Below, in pieces: positions 24,973 through 37,100 of a stretch of DNA of 64,000 nucleotides. Under the pieces are notes generated by a model. That model was given only the letters and a program-made list of their open reading frames with translations, was not told where the DNA came from and did no database searches. Position 1 is the first letter of the stretch. Every line of letters begins with the position of its first letter. The stretch lies in the NCBI RefSeq assembly GCF_018687715.1, contig NC_056759.1, forward strand, positions 4,257,501-4,321,500, in the 5' to 3' direction. Origin of the DNA: Carya illinoinensis. Taxonomy: Eukaryota; Streptophyta; Magnoliopsida; Fagales; Juglandaceae. Both the position numbers and the translations under genes were made by a program.

Positions 24973-25931
24973 GGGTTCAAAATGGGTAGCTACGGTGATT
25001 AATTAGCATGTAAAAAGCCACAAGAGGTTTTGTTTCAATGCGAGCCATTTTTACTTAATGCCGCACAAAGACTGCATGCATGAAGTACTGGTGCGAGAAA
25101 AAGAGCGAGGGGCTCATCATTAAGGGTCGGTCATGTCTTTGATTCCATTCACTAGGGGACTAGATCGATGCTACAAACTGAACTTATCATTATTACAGCA
25201 GCTAGCCTTCAGATCAAATAATTCGATCAAATACCCCAATTATCTTTAAAATTGAGTACAAAATCTATGTTTTTCTTACACAAATACCTATTTTGGACTC
25301 ACTCTTTCTCCCCCCTAATTAATTTATCTATACAGGATGTTTCACCTCATCAGTTCCAAATTCTAACAAAATACCCACACACATAGGACTCGGAATGCAA
25401 AACATGCATGTTGTGATCATTTTTTGGGGTCTTCTTTGGACCCTACATAATTAGCTAGCATTTAATGGCAAAATAAATAGACGAGCGGCTGATAAGATGC
25501 TACGTGATCAGGTGCCTCAATTTCATAAAGTGATCACGAGCATACCACATGGAGGGAAAGGTACTAACTAGCCTAGCCTACAGCCTATGATCTACTTGGT
25601 ATCAAAAGTTTGCTTGTTTAAAAAAATTAAAAATAAAATAAAATAAATTCTAAATAGATAGTAATAATAAGTATAGTAGTGAAGTATATAAGTGATGTAT
25701 AATTATTGTAAAAATGAGTATAGTTTATCAATTAATAATTAATTTTTTTTATGTGTGTTTTGTATTTATTTTTTTAAAATAATTGTGTAGTACTGCTTGT
25801 ATATATACTCAAGACTGTAAATTTCATTTATGAAATTTTATATATATCTTTTATAAAAAAAATGAATATTACTAATAAAAATTAGTTTTTAAAATTTTTA
25901 AAATAAAATTCATTTTTTTACAAAGTCTTGT

Positions 25932-25985
25932 CACTACAAGAAAAATGACCTTTTGCGGTCAATTTATAGCGGCGAAAAGACTATT
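25932..25985 (+). mobile_element. CACTA (En/Spm) transposon terminus
   Basis: The sequence CACTACAAGAAAAATGACC, followed by TTTTGCGGTC, matches the typical plant CACTA terminal and subterminal motif. The element would extend rightwards. I found no matching inverted end (CTTGTAGTG on the plus strand) in the window. This is therefore a truncated element, or one whose other end has decayed. Confidence 0.6.
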
Positions 25986-26203
25986 AACAACCAATCTGTA
26001 CGAAATTGTTAGAAAAAAAATTGAAAACGTACTCCAAAAGCAATGGACATGGTGCTTATCGGTTTTTGTTGTATTAGCATTCAGTACTGATCGATTGAGC
26101 TTCAAATTTGTTCATTACCCAGAATGAAAAAACAAGAAGAAAAACGTTGAAAGGTTTGTTTGGTAACATGATTATCTTCTGTAAAGCGAAGGATCGAGTT
26201 TGG

Positions 26204-26227
26204 ATATATATATATATATATATATAT
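26204..26227. repeat. TA microsatellite
   Basis: A perfect alternating TA run of about 24 bases. It is a simple repeat with no other content. Confidence 0.8.
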
Positions 26228-26689
26228 GAACTTAATTCTTTGATCAAAACATTTTTATTTCAATATTTTCCCCTTTTTTGCCACCACCCTTTCTCATGGA
26301 ATATGATTTTTTATTTTTTTTTGGCTCACATGAAACCCATCCGATTTAAGTTCTGCTCGACAGACAGGATCCCCTAGCTTGGAGAACAAGTTCCAAAAAG
26401 AAAAAATAAAAACCCAAAACTTTTGATCTCCTTTTTTATTTTTTCCAAAACTTTTCTCCCATTTCATTAATGGGTGATGGCGAAGAAGATGATTCATATT
26501 TATTTTAAAAAATACTAGTGGAACTACGGCTTGATTATTTTAATTATTTATTTTTTACTTAATAGTTAAATAAGTTATTATTAATGAAATTACGTATTTT
26601 TCTTTCTTTTTTAATAATTAAGGAGGTTAAAAAAATTTTAAATATACTAGCAGGTATGCTAGCAGTATCCATTTATTTTAACGGAAAAT

Positions 26690-26860
26690 AATAATCTTAA
26701 TAAAATATTATTTTTTAATATTATTATTATTTAAAAATTAAAAAAATTAAATTATTTATTATATATATATTTTATATAAAAATTTAAAAAAATTATAATG
26801 ATAAAATCATACACTGACAAATTTTATTTGAACGGGAAACGATAATCTAATCGACATACT
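26690..26860 (+). mobile_element. Decayed AT-rich MITE
   Basis: The core TTAATAAAATATTATTTTTT and the later block AAAATTTAAAAAAATTATAA match the body of the better preserved copy at 29062-29250. The right edge near TTTGAACGGG also resembles that family's end. The boundaries are approximate. Confidence 0.4.
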
Positions 26861-28055
26861 CAGAATTGTCGGAGGATTGTATAGGGATGAATATTAATTG
26901 TACTTCTTAGCGGGAAATGACTTAGAGAGATGAATAATTGTATTGTGAAATGAAGCTCTAGCTCCATGAAATCACCTCAACTTCACTGGATTCGCCTCGG
27001 ATTCTGAATTTGGATGAATGAGAAATCCAGCCTCATGTCAGTGCTGGGCAACATAAGAGTGGGACATCATTGGAGAACCGAAATGAATGTCCATCTCAGC
27101 TGATTTCGACAGCAGACTTCAATATTTCCCAGGTACTTTCAATGAAGAGACCAGGCACGAGCTTCCCGTACCAAGGGCACGACTCAAAGAAAATGGCTGT
27201 TGTTCTGGTTCAGAACTCCCGGAAGAACAAAACAAAGACGACAACAGAACTAGAAGGTACACGAAATGACGTAACAAAAACAGGGCCTAGCTAGAAGAAC
27301 GTACCCCCACCCATTTAAAAATGAAAAATAATAAACACGCATAACTTTTTACAATAATTTCCACAACAATGTTTTTGTAAAATACCTTATAAAACTAATA
27401 TCACTTTATAAAAATATGTTTATTTTATAACATGTGATGTGAAATCGTTATAAAATTGTGTTGGTATCTTTAAAAATAGAAGTACAGCAAAAACAGGATG
27501 AAAACACAAGCTCCTCACCACAAATGTTTGGCAGAGTACACTCTCTCAAAAGTCTCTAGCCATTCTTAACGTTTCAAGCTCAGTTCCAACTTCCTGCCAA
27601 ACCATTTCACATGGTAGTGACACAGATTATTCAGCGAGCACGCAATCATTACACTTCGATCCCTCACTTCAGTAGGTCAATCGAGAGAAAATAAGCCCCA
27701 GATTCATGTCATTTTGATGTTCTGTCTAATCATTCTAAAGTTCATTTTAGTACGAAAGAAACGGATTCCATCTTCGAAAAGACCTGCTGGCTGCAGCTGC
27801 TGCCGCCCCTACGAATGACATCTCATCGTTAAGTCATCATTCAAATGATCTCCCAAAAATATATCTGTACCTAGCTCGGAAGTTCAGTTCTGGAACTGAC
27901 CTCACAGTAGTCAATTACCAAAAGGTTAATGATATTTTCACAACACATTTCAAAATGACTATAACCGTCGACCGCAGCCATTATCTTCCCTTCTGAAATC
28001 CATTTCAGCACCTTGATTCAGATGAATTAGGAAAGCGACAGTCAGACATTGCATC

Positions 28056-28105
28056 AGCCTTCAAGTTAAAACTTGACTTCAGTCTTCAAGTTAAAACTTG
28101 ACATC
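28056..28105. repeat. 25-bp tandem repeat containing a palindrome
   Basis: Two 25-bp units (28056-28080 and 28081-28105) each hold TCAAGTTAAAACTTGA, an inverted repeat of TCAAGTT with a two-base centre. It lies downstream of the minus-strand gene ending at 28314, so it may be in that gene's 3' region. Confidence 0.7.
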
Positions 28106-28313
28106 AAGACAGCTTACCCAAGTTCGAAAAAATGAAAGCATTGTAATAGTTGACTATTCATAATAATGCAAACTGGTGGAAAATATAACAGCCTAGGTTT
28201 TACCAACAGCCTCACTATCCCATTTACAGTAAAAATAGAACCAATAAATATCGTAAACATGACATACACATCTTATAAGTACAAGAAACAGTTCGTTAGT
28301 GCACCTTGATGTA

Positions 28314-31173
28314 CTACTTTCTCAATCCACCACGAGTTTCCTTGGCTGTGCCTGTGAGTTGAGCATCCCCTTTCCTGTGACGCCAAAAAACCAGTTAATG
28401 CCAAAAAGACTTGTCACAGATAGTGTTTAACGTGGCATCAAAAAACTGTCAGATAAGTAAAAGATAATAAATATTGATTTTTTATTGATTCAATGCCTCG
28501 TTTGGAAACAAAGAAAGGGTGATGAACAACATTTTCTATCGAAGGAATCAAATAATGAGCGAGGAACAGACAAGCTGGAGCTTGTCATAGGCAAAGTAAG
28601 GACCTGAAACTGATGTTGTGCGGCAGTTTTTGGTTAACCATGTGCTTCGTCGCCGTCTCTCTGTGCCCAAAAGTTTGTTCTTCCAAAATGCTTGTTTCGT
28701 GTACAAAGCTTTGGGAGCTTTGATCCTTCGCCACTACATTTGATGACTGATCTCTTGGTTCATTGTCTACCATGCATGGAGACTTTCCTCTCATTGAAAC
28801 TGCCATCGTCACACTTTTCACATACAAAGAAGATCCTATAATATAATAAAATAAAGAAAAACACTTTAAAAAGAGATCTTACAGGCTAAAGTTGCATGAT
28901 GTACTACGTTAAACTGGAAAGCTAATTTTATTAATGTAAAATAAATATAATGTATCGTATGAAAGTCTGTCAAATTATGAATTTATTTTTATGAAATCTT
29001 TTTATCATTATAACACTCTTATCAAATATTTTATACATGTAAAATTTTTAAATTCTAAGATACAGTTTGAATAGTGAGAGAAGATGAGATAATATTAGAT
29101 AAAAATTGAATAAAATATTATTAAAATATTATTTTTTAATATTATTATTATTTTGATATTTGAAAAAGTATTATATTTTGTGTAAAAATTTAAAAAAATT
29201 ATAATGATAAAATAAGATAAAATATTTTTCCTATCTAAACCGGGCTAAAAAATAAAAATAAAATAAAAAACGAAGAAGAAGAATAAATTTTTTTAACAAA
29301 AAGAATGCAACATTGACTTCCTGGAGCTAACAGATGGATGGAAGCCCACAAGCATTCAGTCCATAACAGAACATAGTTTCGGGCCCAACTTAAAACAAGA
29401 ATCAAACTTAGTCCGCGTTCAGATCCATTGGCGACATCAAAATACACCGTTGTCAGATGTTTAGGAGCTCTTTTAAGCCCAAATTCCATTATGTCTATCA
29501 CTTTCGGCGTGGTGCGGTCCTTTTTAGTTGTCTGCTGGACTATTTGATAGTTGAAGGGTCTAATGCGATTCTCCTTCTCTCTACCCCCTAAAGAAAACAG
29601 CAATATTTTACTGTGTTATGAATAGGGTTTCTAATCCTTACAAACAGGCAAGGAATTTGAAAATTCCCTTTCATTCGGAACTGCTTTTTGCGTAATATTT
29701 ATACTGGGTTTATAACATTTTATTTTATTTTTTTAATGTTTTGGTTAGTTGGCTTGGTAGCTTGCTTGGTCTGATTGTTCATGTCATTGCTAGAGGTGTA
29801 CAAAAAATCGTGGAACTGGTCGTAATTGACACAAACCGGCTGCCGGAGGTTGAAACCGGCCGAAACTGACAAAGAACCGGTCGGCGAGCGATAACGTTTT
29901 AACAAATCGATTGTCGTCGGTTCAGTCACGGTTTGAGACAAGCTCAAATTGCTGAACATGCCGATGCAATAATATATAATTTTTTAAAAATTATACCAAT
30001 CTGAAACGACTCGTTCCACTTAAATTTAAGTGAAACGGCATCGTTTTATTCTTTTATTTGTGTTTTAAATACAAATTAAACGACGTCGTTTTATTTATAA
30101 GGTACTAAAAAAAATAAGTAGAACAGTATTAAACCAAATGGCGTTGTTTCAATAATACGTTGTCTTCTACCTTCCCTTCTTATTCCCCGTTACGCTGCTC
30201 TATTTCTCAACCTCTCTCTCTACTCTCTCAGGCGAACATTGCCGCTAGGAAAAATCGAGAATCGACCGTGAACCACCGGAGTTGATACGGCCACTTTTTA
30301 TCCTCCCCATTGACCGGTTAGAGTCGGTTGCTCCACCATTTTTCCTCTCATCGGTCGGTACCAGTTTTACCCAAAAATCTCGTTGAATGGGTCGATTTCC
30401 ACCCCTAGTCATTGCTGGTCCCGCTGCTCTTTACCTACGCATATCTCCAGATCAAAAGAGTCGTTCCTCTTCCCTATTCATCCTGCTCTTTATGAAAAGT
30501 CCAGTCAATGGGAAAGAATCCATGTTCGAGTCTTTCTTGTTTTTGGTAAGGGTAATTGATTAAATGGGAGGATAGAGTTTTCATAATTATTAAACAGTAT
30601 GAGCATGGCTTTCCATGAAATCAGCGAAAATCTTGGATGTTTTAGGCTCCTCGAATTATCCTAGCCCTTGCTTTATTTTCACTATTATCCGCGAGTACCC
30701 AATAGAATTCATAGAGTTGTAGTGGCATATCATAGAGAGGAATTATGTGAAGAGGAATACGAAAAGTACCTGTTGGGAGAGGACTAGTTGATTGAAGCAA
30801 GGGAGCATACATGTAAGAATCAGACTTCAAATATTCCCCAATATTCTTGAACAACTTCTTCTTCTTGGTTTCTCTGATGGGTTCTCTTACTTTGGTGCCC
30901 AAGAGAAGTAGAAATTCCAATCCATCAAAGAATATGATCTAATAAAACCCACCAGTAAACACATTAAAGCCCAAATTTCTGATCGAAAAAGGAAAAAACT
31001 TGATTACTTGGAGGAGGAGAAGAACGAAACATCTTAGGTGGGGAAGAGATGAGAGGAGCAAACATGTAAGAATCTGATATGAGATAGTCTACTAATTTCT
31101 TAAGTAGCTTTTTCCTGCTGCGCTTAATGGGATTTCTCTTCTGTACTCCGCACAACTCTCTCTTTCTCTCCAT
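28314..31173 (-). CDS. Five-exon gene of unknown family with duplicated N-terminal motif (252 aa)
   Basis: I do not recognise this protein. Minus-strand exons are 31008-31173, 30770-30889, 29408-29587, 28604-28835 and 28314-28374. Every intron is GT-AG and all phases agree, giving 759 coding bases (252 aa). Exon 1 encodes a basic stretch (RSRKKLLKKLVDYL) and then SDSYMFAPL at residues 33-41. Exon 2 repeats the pattern as TKKKKLFKNIGEYLK and SDSYMYAPL at 78-86. This looks like an exon duplication. Residues 97-155 (exon 3) include KVIDIMEFGLKRAPKHL and are mixed in character. Exon 4 is polar and probably disordered. The end is basic (TGTAKETRGGLRK). No signal peptide or membrane span is evident. 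Intron 2 holds an hAT element and intron 3 a MITE. The ATG at 31173 is the first ATG of exon 1. Exons 1 and 2 could instead be separate genes or alternative first exons. The phase agreement favours one gene. Confidence 0.55.
29062..29250 (+). mobile_element. MITE in intron 3, resembling an abundant Fagales family
   Basis: The left end reads CAGTTTGAATAG(TGAGAGAAG). The right end, on the minus strand, reads CGGTTTAGATAG, giving imperfect inverted termini. The interior has GATGAGATAATATTAGAT and repeated AATATTATT blocks. From memory this layout matches a MITE that is very common in walnut-family and related genomes. That is recollection rather than a search. Decayed copies lie at 7676-7870, 8473-8585 and 26690-26860. 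Confidence 0.55.
29791..30407. mobile_element. Non-autonomous hAT element (617 bp), copy 1
   Basis: Termini TAGAGGTGTACAAAA (left) and TAGGGGTGGAAA (right, minus strand) are flanked by a perfect 8-bp duplication GTCATTGC at 29783-29790 and 30408-30415. The 8-bp length is diagnostic of the hAT superfamily. The interior carries CCGG-rich ends and boxes AAACGGCATCGTTTT and AAACGACGTCGTTTT. A pyrimidine-rich promoter-like stretch follows (30160-30230). No transposase is present. The element lies in intron 2 of the unknown minus-strand gene. Confidence 0.85.
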
Positions 31174-31350
31174 TTTTCTGCTTGATTATTTGGCCTTGGT
31201 TTGGGTGATAAAACTCCCCATCGGAAACACATGAATGGCGGTTGGGATTTTGGGTCGTTGGGAACATGTGTCTATCTCTATCGAGAGTGTTCGCGTAATC
31301 ATGTGTCCTTCTTAGTCTATATTTCAGAGAAAGTGCAACATGTGGCAAAC

Positions 31351-33047
31351 TATCACAACCCCTAGGAGGATTGCCCGGGACCACACCTCAACACAGCTCT
31401 TGGAGGGTCAAGATAGTCACATGGCTAGCCTGCAGGCATGCCTTGGCTCAAATCAGGACACGCAGCAAGCGCCCATAGAGGCTATTGGCCGCACGCAATC
31501 CCTGGGTGCAAGCATGCACATTCCCTTGTTCATGCGCCTGGGCACTCTAGCACCACGCATAAAGATTAGTGTCAAGCCCTTACAGGCACGCCATCCAATG
31601 CACAGTTCCAGCCATCGCCTTGCAATCCCAGCACCCAAACCATCAGCTTGGGCCATGCATGCCCATCGCCCAGGTCACTAGTTCGGGCCATGCAGGACCA
31701 CCATCCAAGCCATTTGACTAGGTCTCACAACAGCAGCACAATACCACCTTGTGCCCACCATCAGACCTAGGCTTGGCACCATGCCATACCACCATCAACA
31801 GGCCACGCACAGCGCCATGTCATGCCCACCACCAGACCAACATGGCACCATGCCATGCAGCTAGCCATCAGACCATACCAAGACTAGCCCAATCGTGGGT
31901 CATGCACTACCCTAACCCACCATGGGCCATGCATGTCACGGCCATAGGGCCATTTATCCATTTATTATTTTATTTATTTGTTTTGTTTAATTATTTATTT
32001 TGCTAGGGACCTTTTGGAGATTTTCAATTTGTAAGCTCTATAAATAGAACCTTAGTTATTTCATTTACATCTTTTAGCATTTATCCTAGAGGGAGATTAT
32101 TTGTTTAGGAGATCATATTTCGGTGCCTTTGCACTTGAAATTTTTGAGTGAAATTCGTGAATCCCAAAGAGGGGATCATCACCTTGCAATTAATTAAAAT
32201 AATTAAATATGTGTACTTCAATTTATCAATATATGAGGTATTCTTTCATCTTGGTGTAATTCTTGAATTGGAGTTGAGTTTTCATGCGTGCTCATCATAT
32301 TTCCATCATGTTCATCATTTTTCTTACATAATTCTCATCTCCCAATCATCAATCATGCCCAACACATTCTCATTTCAATAGCTCTATAATTCTCACATGC
32401 CATAGCCAAGATCTATAATTTCATATCCTTTCCATACACTTACTCACTTACCAAACACATATTTAGCCTCTATAAGACCCAAGTCCATATCATACCACTT
32501 CCATAAAGCCAAAAAACCCTAGATCTAACCTAAATCTACTTTCCCCACAAGCCTAGCCTAAAAACCCTAGCCTCCATAAAGATTTCCTACATTTTAGGAA
32601 ACCCTAACCCTAGCTTCCAATTCCTAAATCTTAAGATCTACTTAAACCCACTTAAATCCTAAAGATCCTATCTCTTCTTACCCTAGCCAAATTCCCATAA
32701 ACCCAAAAACACTTCCTACATTTTTGGATCTCATCCTACACGTCACCAACCCTAAGAGCCATTTCATACTCCCAACCCTAGGAAAACACCAAAGTGGCAC
32801 CAACCCTATTGTGCCTCACTATTGTTGTGCGCCCCATCACATGCATTGGAGTTCTGTCACTTCCTTCATCATTTTCCATCATTCCCATACATCAAACCAA
32901 TTCTAAACATTTAGCCTCACCTTACCAAAATTACCATCATTGCCATTGTTGAGCAATAACCAAGCAAGAGGGCTTAGGCATTCAGTTAACCCAAGGAGAA
33001 CCAAAGCAAGGACAACTTAGCGTTTGGGGACTTGACGGTTCCCAACA
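31351..33047 (+). repeat. 5' LTR of the outer retrotransposon
   Basis: This LTR of about 1.7 kb aligns with 47665-48037 plus 51207-52574. It contains a promoter TATAAATAG at about 32038-32046. A CA-rich, CCATGC-rich upstream third and a tract of AACCCTA motifs near 32510-32620 are also present. The first two bases are TA instead of the canonical TG, probably a point change. Confidence 0.85.
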
Positions 33048-33053
33048 CTAAAT

Positions 33054-33071
33054 TGGTGCTTTCATTGAGAG
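33054..33071 (+). promoter_or_regulatory. Putative primer-binding site of the outer element
   Basis: The sequence TGGTGCTTTCATTGAGAG starts six bases after the 5' LTR. It begins with TGG, as needed to pair with the CCA end of a tRNA. I do not assign the tRNA. Position and opening bases are the only evidence. Confidence 0.55.
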
Positions 33072-33490
33072 AATTTTTGTTTTGTATTTTTTAGAAGTTT
33101 TCACTTCTCCAAGAGGTAAATGGCGCGTTAACTCAATCCCTTATGAATTTGATTCGAAGGTCCACTGAGGACTTCGATATTGTTTATTTTTCTTGTTGGT
33201 TGTGAATTTGTTTATTGAAATTCAGGGGTTGAGGAGGTGGTCGGAGTAGTGTTACTTGAAGGGGTATGCCACCCTTGAAGATGGAGGACCAGTAGTTGGA
33301 CCCGTAACTGGACCCTTGAGCTTGTGCAAGAGGGGTTGCCCACCCACAAAGATAGACAACTCAAGATTGGACTCTTGAGGCTTATTCTACCATCCAAGAG
33401 AATCCAAGTTGTTGCCCAAGTTTCACCAAATAGAAAATTTCATTTGCACGTCAGTTTGCAAGTTGTTCAAGTTGATAGTTCGCAAGCGTC

Positions 33491-34106
33491 ATGTTTAGGA
33501 GCAATCTAGGAGCCGAAGGGAATAAGAGTTCCAACCGGGAACGTATAGAGATGCTCGAGGGGCATACTTCCAAAGTTATAGACATTATTAGTGAGGTTAA
33601 CACTACAATGGCTGAACTAAGGATGACCTTGAATGCCACTAGTCGAGAGAGTTAGGAAAATATGAGAGCCATGGATACCATGAGGAGAGAAACACATGAG
33701 AGCATAGAAATATTAGAGATGAGACTTGTAGAGGATCAAGGGCAACGCCATAAGAGTAATGGACAAAAGCAAGATGCTTTTGTTGATGGTGTAGAGACAA
33801 GTGTCACCGATTCTATGCATGAGCCACCAAGAGTTGAAATGGGAAGAGGTGGTCGTATTGAGAATGACCGTATTACGGTGGAAAGATGGATCCAAGATGG
33901 TAACCGCAATAGAAGTTCGAGTATAAGAGAGAGACATCAAGATATGAGATATGAAGAGCCAAGACATGATGATGGCCATGAGGACGAGTATGATCAAGGT
34001 GAGGAAGGGCCATATGATCATGGAGACCAATTTGGAAGAGGACACCACCACCAAGGCAGAGGAAGAGGCTACCATGTGAGAAGACACTGTGATGACTGTG
34101 AGTATT
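33491..34106 (+). pseudogene. gag, N-terminal part (interrupted)
   Basis: An open frame starts at the ATG at 33491 (MFRSNLGAEGNKSSNRERIE). It has a stop at about 33653 and continues from 33662 as a polar, arginine- and histidine-rich stretch (HEDEYDQGEEGPYDHGDQFG). This fits the linker upstream of capsid in plant Ty3/gypsy gag. The frame is cut at 34106 by the inserted element and resumes at 43815. It is non-functional. Confidence 0.65.
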
Positions 34107-37100
34107 TGTAACAGCCCGCTAGAAATTCAATTAAGGAATTTCTATTGACTTTAGGAACCTCGTGAAAACTCTGTAAGTTTACACGAATCGACTAATCGCA
34201 TAAATTTTAGCCTGTCAACATAGTTAGTGTTATCACTCACTATGGTGCCAGAAATGCAATTTTAATTATTTGAGATAGTTAAAAGTGTCAGAATACATTA
34301 TAGTCTACACCACTAGGCTTAATTGAATATTTAGAATTTTTCAGTACTAAGTTTATTACGTTTATTTTTGGAGTGAATAGTAACCTCGGTAAATGTACTG
34401 AGCGCAGTGTTTTCAAAATCATAGTGTGAAATGTCTAAATTAGGATAGCGATATTTTATTTGGACACTTGGCAAGATCTTAACCACACATAATGAATAGT
34501 ATTAGATACTTGGCACAAAGAGAAACCATTAGATGGAATTGTGAAGGAAATCAAGGTGTGAGATCATGACACCTAAGCAAAATACACATTTGGAAAATAT
34601 CTTAAGAATAGAGATTTAAAATACACATAGAAATATTTTAGCCACCTTACTCTTCCAAGTCTACTCCACATTTGGAAAATATATTGAGCTGATTTTTATA
34701 GATATTATTGGATAGAATATTTTGAGATAATATTTTATAGATATTTTGGGTAGGAGAAAACCACACTCAACTCTCAACTCCAGCCTTATCATCTCCCTTA
34801 TCTCTTCCATAAGCATCTCCAGCCATCACACACGAACTTATCTTCATTTACACGTTTCTTTAAAAGAATATCAAACATTCTCTCTCGGACAGCTTTTAGG
34901 AGTTCTTTTGCATGCCCATTTCGAAGCTGTTGTAAGTGTTTTATCATAAAGTCTCCTTCATATAAGTTGTTCCCTTTTGAGTCTAGTTTACATGGATATC
35001 TTATTTTCCCCATTTGAAGATCATTTGGTCAGTCAAATATTGTGTAACCTATAGAAAGGTCATTCTGGGAGATAAACTGGAGAATATGTTATAGTTTGGA
35101 GTTTTTGACCAAGCTAATGGTTAGATATTGATCCGAAATTTTTATGGAGTATTGTTAACATGTATATGTGACTATTGGTTGAGGATTTTTGCATGATTAA
35201 AGGTTTTGATGAAAGATGTTCTTAGATTTAGAAACTTAGAAACTGGAAGAGGAAAAACAGTTTCTGTTTTGAGAAAGTTTAACTCTTTGGTGGTCTAAAC
35301 CTATTCTAATGACGTTGATAATTTTATTGGAGGATCCTAAACATCTTATATACATGTTATATTATTATTTTGAAGATATTTGATGTTAGTTTCAAAGATA
35401 TAAAATTTTATGCAAAGAGATATTCAGATAAGCCAAAGTGTGGATATTCTTGGCTAAATTTATGTTTTGGTTAATTTCTAACCATGTGATCTTGAATTAG
35501 AAGCTTGTATATGTTTTAGGACATCTTTTTAAACCATGTAATGGTTTGGTTTGAAGATCATATATTTATAAGTCATAGATCAAGAGATTTATCAAAACTA
35601 GTTGAGGAAAAAGTTCCTGTTTTTGGACTAAGTGTAAAACCAAAAACTCCAAATGTTATTTTGTGATTTTGGTGACTTTAGTTTGATGATTTAAAGCATG
35701 GTTGATGTTAGGATGATATTATGAATATGTTAGAAGTAAGATTTGATTTTTGAAATTCTTGGAGATGTTTTGATTTAAGGTCAAAACTTGTGATTCAAGT
35801 GCTTAGATCTTTTTACAAAAAAAAGTTTGGTGTTGATTATTAGATTTTTCTAAATGGATGTTTTAAGTATGGTTTTGAACTTAGGATTGGAAGATGTTTG
35901 TTGCAAAATTTTGGTTTAAGCATGAGTTTTGAAGTTGGAAGGAATTGCAACAAAAATAAAGGGAAATGACCTATGGATGTTTCGACCATAGTGTGTTCTT
36001 CATGGTTGTGTTTTGTTTTAAATTTTTATGAGTTGATATTTAAGTTTAGGACAAAATTTACATGAGGAATGTAAATTTTGGAAACTTTTGAAGTTAGTAT
36101 GCAAAATCCTTAAGTTATGGGTAAAACGGTCAATTTCCCACATGTAGAGAGTAAAATGAAAATTTTACTCTTTAAGTTAGTATTTTCCATATTTCAAATT
36201 ATTAGTGATTTAGTTCTAATTTTTAGAATCACTAATTACAGTTCCTCGTGATCGCACTTGAAGTTTTATAAGAAACGCGGAGATCGAGGTAAGTTAGCTT
36301 TTAACTTACTAGCAGTCTACTGTGTATGTATGCTAAGTAAAAGAACTACAGTGTATGTATGTATGTTATCATATGTGTCATGCCATGTCAAGTTATCATG
36401 TAATTGTCTATTATACAGAATTTATTCTGTCATCAATTTTTATCTGTTACATAATATATTCTGTTATGTATTACTATACATTACAAGTACGTCATGCTAA
36501 GTATGTCATCTATTACATGTAAGTCAAGTCATGTAATATTCACTGTTGCAAGTATGTCATGTTAAATATGTTGTCTATTATATGTTATGCCATGTTACGA
36601 AATGTTTCTATCTCAAGTTGGTCATGTATTCTAAGTTATGTTCAAATCACGTTATGTTACGTCAGGACTTTAGTCCTTTCGTATTCCAGTCACATTTCAT
36701 CTTGAGTACATTATGATGTGTAGAATACATGGGGCCACAACAACTGTGGAGTATGTATTTAACTACAAATGTGATGCGTAAAATACATGGGGCCACAACA
36801 ACTGTGGAATATGTATTTTTTATGTTGAGTCAAGTTTGTGTAGAATATATGGGGCCACAACAACTGTGGAGTATGTATTTTTAATGTTAAGTCAAGTTTA
36901 TGTAGAATACATGGGGCCACAACAACTGTGGAGTATGTATTTAACTGCATTGTGATGTATAGAATGCATGGGGCCACAACAACTGTGGAGTATGTATTTA
37001 CACATAGAATACATGGGGCCACAACAACTGTGGAGTATGTATTTTTCATGTTAAGTCAAGTTTGTATAGAATACATGGGGCCACAACAACTGTGGAGTAT

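Larger units (their letters stand above)
24973..28313. other. Intergenic region with CACTA end and MITE relics
   Basis: No gene is recognised. The stretch contains a CACTA-type terminus (25932), a TA microsatellite (26204-26227), AT-rich MITE relics (about 26500-26860) and a 25-bp tandem repeat (28056-28105). The plus-strand frame at 27070-27294 shows no known domain. The interval just before 28313 is probably the 3' untranslated region of the minus-strand gene that ends there. Confidence 0.45.

Noticed and set aside
30964..31173. Exon 1 of the unknown gene as a separate 69-aa protein
   Set aside because: It is possible, but the GT donor at 31007 and the phase-matched chain of four more exons make the longer model more economical. 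The alternative is kept in the feature note.
33713..34087. Minus-strand 124-codon frame opposite gag
   Set aside because: It is the mirror of the arginine/aspartate-rich gag linker. The plus-strand frame fits the element's order.
34746..35013. Small frames repeated in both young LTRs (34746-34949, 34798-35013 and copies at 40710-40977)
   Set aside because: They recur only because the LTRs are identical. In the older solo LTR the corresponding region is disrupted.
36759..37049. Minus-strand frame encoding a repeated peptide NTYSTVVVAPCIL (and its copy at 42723-43013)
   Set aside because: It is a by-product of the tandem hairpin array, whose units happen to stay open in this frame. There is no start context, and the older solo LTR does not keep it.
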